64,000 nucleotides of DNA. Origin: Nocardioides alkalitolerans DSM 16699 (GTDB taxonomy: Bacteria; Actinomycetota; Actinomycetes; Propionibacteriales; Nocardioidaceae). This document shows, one piece after another, positions 25,577 through 33,784 of this stretch (its first letter is position 1; the number at the start of each line of letters is the position of its first letter). The translations under genes and the position numbers were made by a program. Under the pieces are notes generated by a model that was given only the letters and a program-made list of their open reading frames with translations, was not told the DNA's origin and did not search any database. The stretch lies in NCBI RefSeq assembly GCF_000426525.1, contig NZ_AUFN01000010.1:992001-1056000 (forward strand), given 5' to 3'.

Positions 25577-26980
25577 ATGCCCCAGCCCGGACAAGAAGAG
25601 CTGTCCCTCATCGCCGCCCTGCGCGACGCCCCCGTCGAGGCGATCGACACCGAGGCAGGCATCTGGGGCGAGGGCGGCGAGTCCATCCGCTCCCTCGCCG
25701 TCGGACTCGACCAGGCGATCGACGAGGTCCGGACCGACGAGCTCATGGGTCCCGAGGCCCGCCAGAGCATGGTCGACGCCGCCAACCGCGTCCGCGGGGC
25801 GCTCGAGCGCCGCGCCGCCTCCCTCGACACCGGCCGCGACGCGAACCGGCTGGCCGCGTCCGCCCTGCGCATCGCGACGAACCAGTACGCGCAGCTCTCG
25901 CCCGTCGGCGAGGGCCCCACTCGTCCGCCCGCCGACCCGACCCGCACGGTCGAGGAGCAGGCCGAGGTCGACCGGCAGTACTCCTCGGCGGCGTCCTCCC
26001 ACGCCGCCGACCAGGCCGCCCGCGAGCAGCGGTGCCGGGAGATCAGGGAGAGCCTGCGTCCCCAGCTCGGCGACACGGCCCGGATGTTCGCCTCGATCAA
26101 CGACTACTCGCGCCAGCCGGACGACGGCGGCGGCAACGGGCCCGGCGGCAACGGCGGCGGCGGACCCAACGACCCGACCTCCGGGATCCGCCGCGTCGGC
26201 GGCGGGCCGGTCGTCACGGAGTGGGACCCCCCGCGCGACCCGGACCGCGACCCCGACCGCGACCCGGACATCGACATCGATCGCGACCCCGACATCGACC
26301 CGATCGGTCCGACCGACCCGACCGAGCCCACCGACCCCGGTGGTCGCGACCCGATCAGCACGCTGCCCGGCCGACCGCCGGCCGTCGACACCGGCCTCTT
26401 CGGTCCCGGTCCCGGCGGTGCCGGCGGCATCGGGGGCGGCGGATCGTCCGTCGGTCCGCCCAGCAGCTCCCCCGCCGCACCCGCCATCGGCCTCGGCGGT
26501 GCCGCGCTCGGCGCTGCAGCCGTCCGCGGCATCGGTTCCGGTCCGGGCATCGTGCCCGGCGGTGGCGGCGCGGCCGGCCGCGGTGGCGGTGCGGCTCCCC
26601 GCGCGATCGGCGCCACGAACCGTACGGCGGGCCCCGGCGCGCTCGGACGCACCGGCGGCGTCGCGCCGGCCGGTGGCGGTGCCGCCGGCCGTGGCGCGGG
26701 CGCCGGTGGGCGCGGCGCCGGCGGGCTCCGCGGTGGCGGGGTCGGCGGCGGTGGCGCAGGCCGCGGCGGCACCGGCGGGCGCGGCCCGGCCGGGTCCCGC
26801 GGGTCGCGCACGTCGCTGGGCGGCCAGGGCGGTGGCCAGGGCGGTCGTGGCGGGGTCGCGGGTGCGGGCGCCGGCGGCGGACGACGCGGCCAGGACGACC
26901 GTGACCAGGACCGCGACCACCTCGTGATCCAGGACGAGTGGCTCGACGACGACACGACCGGGCCCGACGTGCTGCGCTGA
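25577..26980 (+). CDS. PPE-like protein with Gly-rich repeat tail, candidate type VII secretion substrate
   Basis: This 467-residue protein has a helical domain in residues 1-175, then a Pro/Asp-rich spacer with DPDRDPDRDPDIDID repeats, then about 200 residues made mostly of Gly, Ala and Arg. It ends in a short acidic tail DEWLDDDTTGPDVLR. Helical head, low-complexity middle and short acidic C-terminus ending in a hydrophobic pair is the layout of PPE-like ESX substrates in other actinobacteria. No canonical Y-x3-D/E signal was found. It is downstream of and probably co-transcribed with the 122-residue protein. Confidence 0.5.
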   Translation: MPQPGQEELSLIAALRDAPVEAIDTEAGIWGEGGESIRSLAVGLDQAIDEVRTDELMGPEARQSMVDAANRVRGALERRAASLDTGRDANRLAASALRIATNQYAQLSPVGEGPTRPPADPTRTVEEQAEVDRQYSSAASSHAADQAAREQRCREIRESLRPQLGDTARMFASINDYSRQPDDGGGNGPGGNGGGGPNDPTSGIRRVGGGPVVTEWDPPRDPDRDPDRDPDIDIDRDPDIDPIGPTDPTEPTDPGGRDPISTLPGRPPAVDTGLFGPGPGGAGGIGGGGSSVGPPSSSPAAPAIGLGGAALGAAAVRGIGSGPGIVPGGGGAAGRGGGAAPRAIGATNRTAGPGALGRTGGVAPAGGGAAGRGAGAGGRGAGGLRGGGVGGGGAGRGGTGGRGPAGSRGSRTSLGGQGGGQGGRGGVAGAGAGGGRRGQDDRDQDRDHLVIQDEWLDDDTTGPDVLR

Positions 26981-27005
26981 GCACTGCGCGCCGATCGATC
27001 CGGAC

Positions 27006-27039
27006 AGGACCGGCCACCCCTCGCGGGGCGGCCGGTCCT
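27006..27039 (+). terminator. Terminator-like hairpin
   Basis: A 15-bp stem with one mismatch (AGGACCGGCCACCCC with GGGGCGGCCGGTCCT) and loop TCGC, between convergent genes. Confidence 0.75.
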
Positions 27040-27046
27040 TCCGCGT

Positions 27047-27874
27047 TCAGACTCCCGTGACGAACGCGTCCGCGAGCGGGATCAGGAGGTCCGGCTGCAG
27101 TCCCACGGTGGGCAGCACCTCGCCCGGCACGGCGTTGATCGGCGGGAACGCGCACCCCACCACCGGCAGGGTGTCCGCCGCCGGGAACGGGTCACCCCGG
27201 GCGATGACCTCCCCGGTGGTGGCCTCGACCAGGTCGAAGCGCAGGTCGGCGGTGTGGACGTCCCAGACGAGGGGCTCCCCCTCGCGGGAGGTTCCCTCGC
27301 ACCGCTGCCGCACCTCGGTCGTGCCGGGCACCACCCGGGTGCAGAGCACGGCGTTGGGCTCGCCCCAACTGCCGGGCGAGGTCGTGACGTTCCAGGGCTC
27401 GCCCTCGGCGCCCAGCAGGTCGTACTCGTTGTAGCCCGGCAGGTCCGGCCACTCGAGCAGCCACAGCACGCGCAGGTCGGCCGGCTCACCCGACCAGGGC
27501 ACCCCTCCGGCCAGCGTGGCCTCGGAGTCGCACACGGGGCCGAGCTCGTACGGCAGCGACGCCTCCAGCGCCGGCAGGTCCTCAGGCGCGCCCTCCGCCT
27601 CCGTCGGCTGCCCGGTGGGGTCGTCCGACGGCTCCGGCGTGGCCGTCGCCTCGGAGGTCGTCACGTCGGATGTCGGCGTCCGGCCGTCGCCGGCGGCCCC
27701 GTCGTCGCCGTCGTCGCTCAGCACCGCCGTGCCCGCGACGGCCGCGACGACGAGGACCAGCGCGGCGCCGGCCGCGACGAGCCAGGTGCGGCCCCGTCGG
27801 CGGGCGGGGCGCGCAGCGTCGTACCCGCCCTGCGGTGCGCCCGGAGGCGGCGGCGGAAGAGGTGGCAGGGACAT
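27047..27874 (-). CDS. Single-pass membrane protein with external domain, unknown
   Basis: This 275-residue protein has a Pro-rich N-terminus and one membrane helix (LVAAGAALVLVVAAVAGTAV). A Thr/Asp-rich spacer and an external domain follow, with four Cys (GPVCDSE, AVLCTRV, RQRCEGT, VVGCAFP) that could form disulfides. A GGAG seven bases before ATG 27874 supports the start. I recognise no family. It may be a receptor-like or cell-wall protein. Confidence 0.65.
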   Translation of the reverse strand: MSLPPLPPPPPGAPQGGYDAARPARRRGRTWLVAAGAALVLVVAAVAGTAVLSDDGDDGAAGDGRTPTSDVTTSEATATPEPSDDPTGQPTEAEGAPEDLPALEASLPYELGPVCDSEATLAGGVPWSGEPADLRVLWLLEWPDLPGYNEYDLLGAEGEPWNVTTSPGSWGEPNAVLCTRVVPGTTEVRQRCEGTSREGEPLVWDVHTADLRFDLVEATTGEVIARGDPFPAADTLPVVGCAFPPINAVPGEVLPTVGLQPDLLIPLADAFVTGV

Positions 27875-27949
27875 CGTGGCTCCCGAGGACGGTGGACCGG
27901 CGGGGTCAGACTACGAGGCCGCGACCGACCCGACGACGTCCGGCGACCA

Positions 27950-27965
27950 TCGAACACATGTTCTA
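27950..27965. promoter_or_regulatory. LexA (SOS) box
   Basis: TCGAACACATGTTCTA fits the actinobacterial/mycobacterial SOS box TCGAAC-N4-GTTCGA with one change. It overlaps the probable -10 region ten bases upstream of the next start codon, a position where LexA would block transcription. Confidence 0.75.
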
Positions 27966-27974
27966 ATCGTGGTC

Positions 27975-28253
27975 ATGTCGTCCGCCCCCGGCCGTGTGCC
28001 CTCCGCGACGACGCGGCTCGCGCAGCCGAAGCACGTCTGGGTCGACCTCAGCGGTGCGTTCGGGGGCACCCAGGTGCCCGGTCTCATGGTGATGTGGCGG
28101 CGCTGGGACCGCCGGGGCGGCTCGGTCTGGCAGGCATGGGTGGTCTACGCGCTGCCGGTGCGGCCCGGCGACGAGGGCCCGCTCATCCGGCAGGGCTGGG
28201 TGGACGCCGCACTGCTGCGCGCGGCGCCCACCCTGGGCGGCCCGGGGTCGTGA
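27975..28253 (+). CDS. SOS-controlled small protein, function unknown
   Basis: This 92-residue protein starts at ATG 27975. The middle is rich in Trp (KHVWVDLSG, MVMWRRW, VWQAWVVYALP, QGWVDAALLR), with a beta-strand-like pattern. The LexA box at 27950-27965 and the short distance to the ATG suggest DNA-damage induction from a nearly leaderless transcript. No DNA-repair gene adjoins it. I recall similar small proteins beside imuB/dnaE2 in other actinobacteria but cannot verify this here. Confidence 0.65.
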   Translation: MSSAPGRVPSATTRLAQPKHVWVDLSGAFGGTQVPGLMVMWRRWDRRGGSVWQAWVVYALPVRPGDEGPLIRQGWVDAALLRAAPTLGGPGS

Positions 28254-28277
28254 GCCCCCGGTACCGACCCGGACGGC

Positions 28278-29141
28278 TCAGCGGACGGCGTCGAGCGTGG
28301 CGTACTCGTCGTCGCTCAGCGTGATGCCGGCCGCGGCCGTGTTGGACTCGAGGTGCGCGACGCTCTTCGTACCGGGGATCGGCAGCATCACGGGCGAGCG
28401 GCGCAGCAGCCACGCCAGGGCGAGCTGCGACGGCTCGGCACCGTGGTCGGCGGCGGCCTGGGCGAGCGGGCCGTCGGCCTGGGAGAGCTCGCCGGTCGCG
28501 AGCGGGAACCACGGGATGAAGCCGATGCCCTCCTGCTCGCAGTAGTCGAGCAGGGGCTCCGCGTCGCGCTTCACCAGGTTAAACATGTTCTGGACGGTGG
28601 CGATCTCGGTGACCTCGCGCGCCTCCTGCGTCTGCCCGATCGTCACCTCGGAGAGCCCGATGTGACGGACCTTGCCCTCGTCGCGCAGCTTCGCGAGCTC
28701 GCCCACCTGGTCGGCGAGCGGGTAGGCGTCATCGATGCGGTGCAGCTGGAAGAGGTCGATGGTCTCGACGCCCAGGCGACGCAGGCTCAGCTCGCACTGC
28801 TGGCGCAGGTACGCCGGGTGCCCGACCGGGACCCACTCCCCCGGACCGGTCCGCGTGAGGCCGGCCTTGGTGGCGATCACGACGTCGTCGGCGTACGGGC
28901 GCAGCGCCTCGGCGATGAGCTCCTCCGAGACGGTCGGGCCGTAGGAGTCGGCAGTGTCGAAGAAGGTCACGCCGATCTCGACGGCGCGACGGAGGACGGC
29001 GATGGCGCCGTCGCGGTCGGCGGGCCATCCCCACACGCCTTCGCCGGTGAGCTGCATCGCGCCGTACCCGAGGCGGACGACCGGAAGGTCGCCCCCGATG
29101 CGGAAGGTGCCGGACGGAGCAGCGAGGTTCTCGTCAGTCAT
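28278..29141 (-). CDS. Aldo/keto reductase
   Basis: This 287-residue protein has a TIM-barrel AKR sequence with FFDTADSYG (catalytic Asp and Tyr), VIATKAGL (Lys), LFQLHRID (His) and the C-terminal nucleotide site PIPGTKSVAHLESN. NADPH-linked reduction of aldehydes or ketones is expected. I took MTDENL at 29141, with GGAGG directly upstream; a longer frame lacks support. It converges on the SOS-controlled gene. Confidence 0.9.
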   Translation of the reverse strand: MTDENLAAPSGTFRIGGDLPVVRLGYGAMQLTGEGVWGWPADRDGAIAVLRRAVEIGVTFFDTADSYGPTVSEELIAEALRPYADDVVIATKAGLTRTGPGEWVPVGHPAYLRQQCELSLRRLGVETIDLFQLHRIDDAYPLADQVGELAKLRDEGKVRHIGLSEVTIGQTQEAREVTEIATVQNMFNLVKRDAEPLLDYCEQEGIGFIPWFPLATGELSQADGPLAQAAADHGAEPSQLALAWLLRRSPVMLPIPGTKSVAHLESNTAAAGITLSDDEYATLDAVR

Positions 29142-29225
29142 GCCTCCGAGCGTCGCACCCGACCCAAGGCGCGGCACCACCCGATCGGGTCCCCCGGCGC
29201 CCGCCGGAACGGGACCCGAGCTGCC

Positions 29226-29495
29226 TCAGTCGAGCTCGACGACGCCCTCGGCCGCCAGGTCGGCCAGCGCGACCCCGGTCGCCGCGGCGGCGGTGGAGCC
29301 GGGCGGATCGCCGAACTCCTCGCGGAGCGCCGCGGCGACGGTCGCGACCGGGGTCCACCCGTCCTCCTCGACGGCCTCGAGCAGCGCGGACGCCAGCTCG
29401 GAGAGCACCACGACGTTCGACCCCACCATCACCGCGGACTCGCCCCCGTCGACGTACCAGTCGCGCCAGTCGGTGCGCCGCACCCGCCCGCTCAT
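29226..29495 (-). CDS. PqqD-like (RRE-fold) small protein
   Basis: This 89-residue protein has the PqqD-like winged helix pattern: a first beta hairpin (GGESAVMVGSNVVVLSELAS), the ALLEAVEEDGWTPVATVAAALREEF helix pair, and a final helix before GVVELD. Such domains bind peptide substrates in RiPP biosynthesis and also occur in HPr-kinase-related pairs. The ATG overlaps the stop of the HPr-kinase-like gene (ATGA), so the two are co-translated. Confidence 0.65.
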   Translation of the reverse strand: MSGRVRRTDWRDWYVDGGESAVMVGSNVVVLSELASALLEAVEEDGWTPVATVAAALREEFGDPPGSTAAAATGVALADLAAEGVVELD

Positions 29496-30349
29496 GCGCC
29501 GCTCCCGGTCCACTCGGCCAGCAGCGGCGCCAGCGTCGCGGACTCCCGGTAGCGCACGCGCCGCAGGCCGCCCGCCTGCTCGACCACGGCGGCGAGCCGG
29601 TGGAGCGGCCGCTCGATGCGGTCGAGGTACGACGTCTGGGTCGCCAGCGCGGCGAGCGCACGCACCGTCGGCTCGGGCGTGACCTCGGGGGCGTCGGGGC
29701 CCTCGGGATCGCGCTCCAGCAGCACGAGCGCCCCGATCCGCGTCTCGCCGACCGGGGCGCGCAGCCCGTACTCGCTCGGCGAGACCTGCTGCTTCACGGC
29801 CGCTCCGGGCGTGGGGATGACCGACAGCGGCTTCGGGTAGGCCAGCAACCGGCCCTGCTCGTCGACGCCGGCGGTCTCGTCGGTGAGGTAGCCGAAGTCG
29901 CGACCGAGCGTGCGGCTGAGCGTGGTCTTGCCCGTGCCCGACGGAGCGACCAGCACGGTGACGCGGCCCGTCGCCGGGTGGGCGAGCGCGCAGGCGTGGA
30001 GCATCATCAGGCTGCCTGCCCGCGCCTCGATGAGGCGCAGGGTCACGGCGGGCGAGAGGTGGTGGAGCAGGTCGTCGACGTCGTCGGACGCCACGGCCCC
30101 CCGGGTCCGGGCCGCCGTGAGCTCGGCGGCGTCGGTCGCGAGGCAGACCTCGAGGACCGGAGCTTGGACGACCCGGCGAGCGTCCCCGGGCCCGTCGGGC
30201 ACGAGGCAGCGGTCCCAGGCCCGCAGCACCCGCTCGTGCAGCTCGGGCGCCCGGTCACCGGTGAGCCGCAGCACCAGCCGGACCCCGAGGCCGCCGAGCG
30301 CGACCTCGGCGAACACCCCCGTGGTCGACGTCGTCGGTGGCAGGATCAC
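29492..30349 (-). CDS. HPr-kinase-like P-loop protein
   Basis: This 285-residue protein carries a P-loop APSGTGKT (135-142) preceded by MLHACALAHP and followed by FGYLTDETAGVD, the order seen in HPr kinase/phosphorylase and PEP carboxykinase-like folds (His, P-loop, then Asp-Glu). PEP-CTERM/exosortase loci of other bacteria contain HPr-related kinase-PqqD pairs of this sort. It has no membrane segment. The GTG at 30349 lies only three bases from a divergent gene for a second PqqD-like protein. Confidence 0.65.
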   Translation of the reverse strand: MILPPTTSTTGVFAEVALGGLGVRLVLRLTGDRAPELHERVLRAWDRCLVPDGPGDARRVVQAPVLEVCLATDAAELTAARTRGAVASDDVDDLLHHLSPAVTLRLIEARAGSLMMLHACALAHPATGRVTVLVAPSGTGKTTLSRTLGRDFGYLTDETAGVDEQGRLLAYPKPLSVIPTPGAAVKQQVSPSEYGLRAPVGETRIGALVLLERDPEGPDAPEVTPEPTVRALAALATQTSYLDRIERPLHRLAAVVEQAGGLRRVRYRESATLAPLLAEWTGSGA

Positions 30350-30352
30350 GCC

Positions 30353-30628
30353 GTGCCCCTCGACGACGCCACGCTGCTGACCCGCGACCCCGCCGCCATC
30401 GGCACACCGATGGGCGACACGGTCGTGCTGCTCGACGCCCGCGGCGAGTACCTCGAGCTGAACCCGGTCGGCGTCGCCGTCTGGGAGGCGCTGGAGACCC
30501 CGCGCCCGCTCGGAGCGCTCGTGGTGCAGCTGGCGGCCGAGTTCGGGGTGGAGGGCGACGTCGTACGGCGCGACGTGCAGACGTTCCTGACGACCCTCTC
30601 CGAGCGGGGCCTGCTCCGACTGGGCTGA
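30353..30628 (+). CDS. PqqD-like (RRE-fold) small protein
   Basis: This 91-residue protein matches PqqD more clearly than its neighbour: VVLLDARGEYLELNPVGVAV, VWEALETPRPLGALVVQLAAEF, then DVVRRDVQTFLTTLSERGLLRLG. Unlike the other PqqD-like gene it runs on the plus strand, divergent from the kinase-like gene. A CAGGAT box six bases before the GTG may be its -10. Two PqqD-like partners per kinase suggests either two substrates or a heterodimer. Confidence 0.72.
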   Translation: MPLDDATLLTRDPAAIGTPMGDTVVLLDARGEYLELNPVGVAVWEALETPRPLGALVVQLAAEFGVEGDVVRRDVQTFLTTLSERGLLRLG

Positions 30629-30656
30629 CCGGTCTGGACCACCGGGGACGATCTGC

Positions 30657-31238
30657 TCATCCCCGCGCCTCGACCGGGCGGCCGTCGAGCACCGCGCGGA
30701 CGACCGCCGCGACCGGGTCGACCGTGGCCGCCAGCAGGTCCGCGACCGCCTCGTGGACCGCGTCGTCCTGGCCCATCGGGTCGGGCACGTCGAGATCGCC
30801 GGCCGCCACCGTGGCCCGCCGCGACGACAGCGTGCGCACGCGGCGACGTACGTCGTCACCGGCCGGCCCGTCGAACAGCTCGGCCGCCACGGGGGCCAGC
30901 GCCGCGAGCTCGCGCAGCGTGAAAGCCCGGTGCAGCACGGCCGGGGCGACACCGACGACGCTCGCCCGCACGTCGCGGGTGGCGGTGAGCACGAGGTCGT
31001 GGGCGCTGACCAGGTCGGTGGTCGTCCGGCGCGACGCGAAGCCGTCCGGGTCGCCGCCGAGACGCGCCAGCTGTACCGCCGCCTGCGACTGCATCGCGTG
31101 GCCGTCGACCGCACCGACACCCGCGCTCCCGACGCTGCAGCGACCGGCGGCGACCTCGGGCGCGAGCCGGGCCGCCAGCAGCCGCTCGGCCAGCGGGGAG
31201 CGGCAGATGTTGCCGATGCAGACGACGAGGATCCTCAC
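30657..31238 (-). CDS. Low-molecular-weight protein-tyrosine phosphatase
   Basis: This 193-residue protein begins with the phosphate loop VCIGNICRSP (C-x5-R) and ends the catalytic region with DPMGQDD, which supplies the general acid Asp. The protein is longer than classic 155-residue enzymes and has an extended C-terminus. In bacteria such phosphatases reverse the autophosphorylation of tyrosine kinases that control capsule length. The kinase gene is divergent, 88 bases away, which fits such a pair. Confidence 0.88.
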   Translation of the reverse strand: MRILVVCIGNICRSPLAERLLAARLAPEVAAGRCSVGSAGVGAVDGHAMQSQAAVQLARLGGDPDGFASRRTTTDLVSAHDLVLTATRDVRASVVGVAPAVLHRAFTLRELAALAPVAAELFDGPAGDDVRRRVRTLSSRRATVAAGDLDVPDPMGQDDAVHEAVADLLAATVDPVAAVVRAVLDGRPVEARG

Positions 31239-31326
31239 GCTCCCACGCTGTCACGAGCATCGCCGTTCTGCTGCCGAAGCGCGCGGTTCGGGGAACAATC
31301 GCTGGCGATCCCGACGGAAGGTCACC

Positions 31327-32874
31327 ATGTCCCTCAGCGACTACCTGCGCGCGCTCCGCAACCACTGGGTGGGGGCGGTCGTGCTGACGTTGGTCTGCCT
31401 CAGCGGAGCCCTGGCCTACTCGTTGAGCCAGCCGGCCGTCTACGCCGCGAACGCCAACGGCTTCGTCACGGCCGACACCGGCAGCAGCGAGGGTGGCGGC
31501 GGTGCCGGGCTGGGCTCGGTGGCCGACTCGCTCGCCAAGTCGCGGGCGAAGTCGTACGTCGACGTGGCCCAGAGCCGGGCCGTGGCCGACCGGGTGATCG
31601 ACGAGCTCGACCTCGACGTCTCGCCGAACGGGCTCATCGGCCAGATCGACGTCGTGGTGCCCGTCGACACGGTGCTCCTCAAGGTCACCGCGCGGGCCTC
31701 GACGCCGGAGCTCGCCCAGCAGCTCGCCGACACCTGGGTGACGGCCCTCGCCGCCGAGATCGACGCCATCGAGAACCCGAACGGCCAGGAGGTCGCGGCG
31801 CTCGGGGTCCGTCCCGTCGAGGCAGCCGCCCTGCCGAGCACCCCCATCTCGCCCGTGCCGCTGCGCGACGGCGCCCTCGGGCTGCTGGTGGGCCTGCTCC
31901 TCGGCGTCTCGTACGCCGCGCTGCGCTCGCAGCTCGACCGCAAGCTGCGCAGCAGCGCCGAGATCGAGAAGAAGTTCGGCGTCTCCGTCGTGGGCGCGAT
32001 CCCCGCGACCAAGGGCCTCGAGCGGGCCCGTGACGAGCCCGCGGTGCTGGCCGTCTCCGACCAGGCCGAGGGCCAGTCGTTCATCGCGGCCGAGGCGTTC
32101 CGCAAGCTGCGGACCAACCTCTCCTACATGGACATCGACAACCCGCCGCGGATCATCGTGGTGACGAGCTCGCAGCAGTCCGACGGCAAGTCCACGATCT
32201 CCACGAACATCTCCGCCGCGATCGCGATGTCCGGTCAGCCCGTCATCCTCGTGGACGCCGACCTGCGCCGTCCGGTCGTCGCCACCACCCTCGGCCTGGT
32301 GGAGGGCGCGGGGCTCACCGACGTGCTCATCGGCCGGGTCGACCTCGACGACGTGCTCCAGGAGCACCCCGACGTGCCGAACCTCTCGGTCCTGGCGGCC
32401 GGCGGCGTGCCTCCGAACCCCAGCGAGATGCTCGGGTCGCAGACGATGCGGGCGCTGCTCGAGCGGATGTCGAAGGACGCGATGGTCGTGCTCGACGCGC
32501 CGCCGCTCCTGCCGGTCACCGACGCGGCCGTGCTGACGACGCTCGCCGACGGCGCCCTCGTGGTCGTCTCCCACGGCACGACGGTCGACACCGAGCTCGA
32601 GAGCTCGCTCGGCAACCTGGCCTCGGTCAAGGGGCGGGTGCTGGGCGTGGTGTTCAACCGGGTGCCCCGCCGCAACTCGGCGGGCGGCTACTACGGCGGG
32701 TACTACTACCGCGAGGACGACGCGAAGGGCAAGAAGAAGGGCCGCGGCGCCAAGGCCGCAGCGGGCCGCGCCGTCGCCGCCGGCGACGAGCAGACCAGGC
32801 CCGCGGAGACGGGCAGGGGCGGCGCCCGCCGCGCGGAGCCCCGCTCCGACCGCGGCACCACCAGCCGTCGCTGA
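31327..32874 (+). CDS. Polysaccharide chain-length regulator/tyrosine kinase (Wzz-BY-kinase fusion)
   Basis: This 515-residue protein has a Wzz-type domain between two membrane helices (about 16-36 and 182-198). A cytoplasmic kinase follows, with Walker A SSQQSDGKST (281-290), Walker A' VILVDADLRRP (306-316) and a Tyr-rich patch GGYYGGYYYRE (453-463), then a basic tail. It should autophosphorylate on the Tyr cluster and regulate exopolysaccharide polymerisation or export. GGAAGG lies upstream of ATG 31327. The divergent phosphatase is the likely antagonist. Confidence 0.9.
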   Translation: MSLSDYLRALRNHWVGAVVLTLVCLSGALAYSLSQPAVYAANANGFVTADTGSSEGGGGAGLGSVADSLAKSRAKSYVDVAQSRAVADRVIDELDLDVSPNGLIGQIDVVVPVDTVLLKVTARASTPELAQQLADTWVTALAAEIDAIENPNGQEVAALGVRPVEAAALPSTPISPVPLRDGALGLLVGLLLGVSYAALRSQLDRKLRSSAEIEKKFGVSVVGAIPATKGLERARDEPAVLAVSDQAEGQSFIAAEAFRKLRTNLSYMDIDNPPRIIVVTSSQQSDGKSTISTNISAAIAMSGQPVILVDADLRRPVVATTLGLVEGAGLTDVLIGRVDLDDVLQEHPDVPNLSVLAAGGVPPNPSEMLGSQTMRALLERMSKDAMVVLDAPPLLPVTDAAVLTTLADGALVVVSHGTTVDTELESSLGNLASVKGRVLGVVFNRVPRRNSAGGYYGGYYYREDDAKGKKKGRGAKAAAGRAVAAGDEQTRPAETGRGGARRAEPRSDRGTTSRR

Positions 32875-32907
32875 CCCGTCGCCGGGGGTGCCGCGGTCGT
32901 CGTCAGG

Positions 32908-33609
32908 TCACTGCCAGAGCACCGGCTCGCCGATGAAGACGCTGTAGTCGTCGCCCGAGGTGAAGCCGGCCATCGTGGCCTCCTGGCCCTCCGGCAGCAC
33001 GGTGGTGTTGCAGCTCTCGTAGGGGCTGCCGTCCCAGTCGGTGTCGGCCGACTCCATCTCGCAACCGCCGACGCCGCCGCTGAAGCTGATGAACTGGCCG
33101 CCCACGGTGCCGTCGGCCGTCACGGCGTCGAGCGACGGCTGCGCCCCGCCGATGCGGTCGGCGCCCTCGACACCCTCGACCGTGTAGGTGATGTGCCACG
33201 GCACCATGCCCTCGGAGCCCTCGGCCTCGGCGATCTCCGAGGGGTCGCCGGCGCGGATCTCGGTGGCGGTGATGGCGATGACGCCGTCGTCCCCGGCGTA
33301 GGAGAACGGCACGTACGCCGTCTCGCCCAGCGCCAGCTCGGTGCCCCCGGGAGTGATCTCGCCGTCGAAGGCGGCGCCCCCGGCCGACCCGGCGGTGTCG
33401 TCGGCGTCGTCGGCGTCGTCCGTGGTCTCGTCGTCGGAGCCCCAGCCGCGGTCCTCGTCGTCGGAGGCGTCGTCGGTGGGCTCGTCGGCGGACGAGGAGG
33501 TCTCGCTGGGCTCGGGGTCGGAGGCCTCGTCGTCGCCGCCGCAGGCGGTGAGCGAGGTGGCGAGGAGGGCGGAGACGGCTACGGCGGCGAGCTGGTGGCG
33601 GCGTCGCAT
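32908..33609 (-). CDS. Acidic secreted lipoprotein
   Basis: This 233-residue protein starts at ATG 33609 with a GGAAAGAG site upstream. The signal ends in LTAC. About 65 residues of Asp, Ser and Thr form a spacer, then a beta-rich domain of about 150 residues with two Cys (GGCEMES and YESCNTT). It resembles the DUF4352/telomeric-repeat-like immunoglobulin lipoprotein group but I cannot assign it firmly. It converges on the tyrosine kinase. Confidence 0.65.
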   Translation of the reverse strand: MRRRHQLAAVAVSALLATSLTACGGDDEASDPEPSETSSSADEPTDDASDDEDRGWGSDDETTDDADDADDTAGSAGGAAFDGEITPGGTELALGETAYVPFSYAGDDGVIAITATEIRAGDPSEIAEAEGSEGMVPWHITYTVEGVEGADRIGGAQPSLDAVTADGTVGGQFISFSGGVGGCEMESADTDWDGSPYESCNTTVLPEGQEATMAGFTSGDDYSVFIGEPVLWQ

Positions 33610-33784
33610 CAGGGTGAACTCTTTCCGGGTCGGGATCTCGGGACGGCGCCGACGGTGCGGCGCCGGACCCGTCCTACCCGGCCCCTCCACCCGCAAACGC
33701 GCAGGTCAGGGGGTGTGTCAGATCACCGGCTCGACGTGGGGAGCCGTCCCCACGCCACCGGTCGGGAGGGCCCGCGCTGGTCGG

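Noticed and set aside
26100..26955. Possible CRISPR-like or tandem DNA repeats in the Gly-rich gene
   Set aside because: The repetition is codon-level bias for Gly, Ala and Arg (and DPDRDP repeats) inside a coding region, with no regular spacer pattern.
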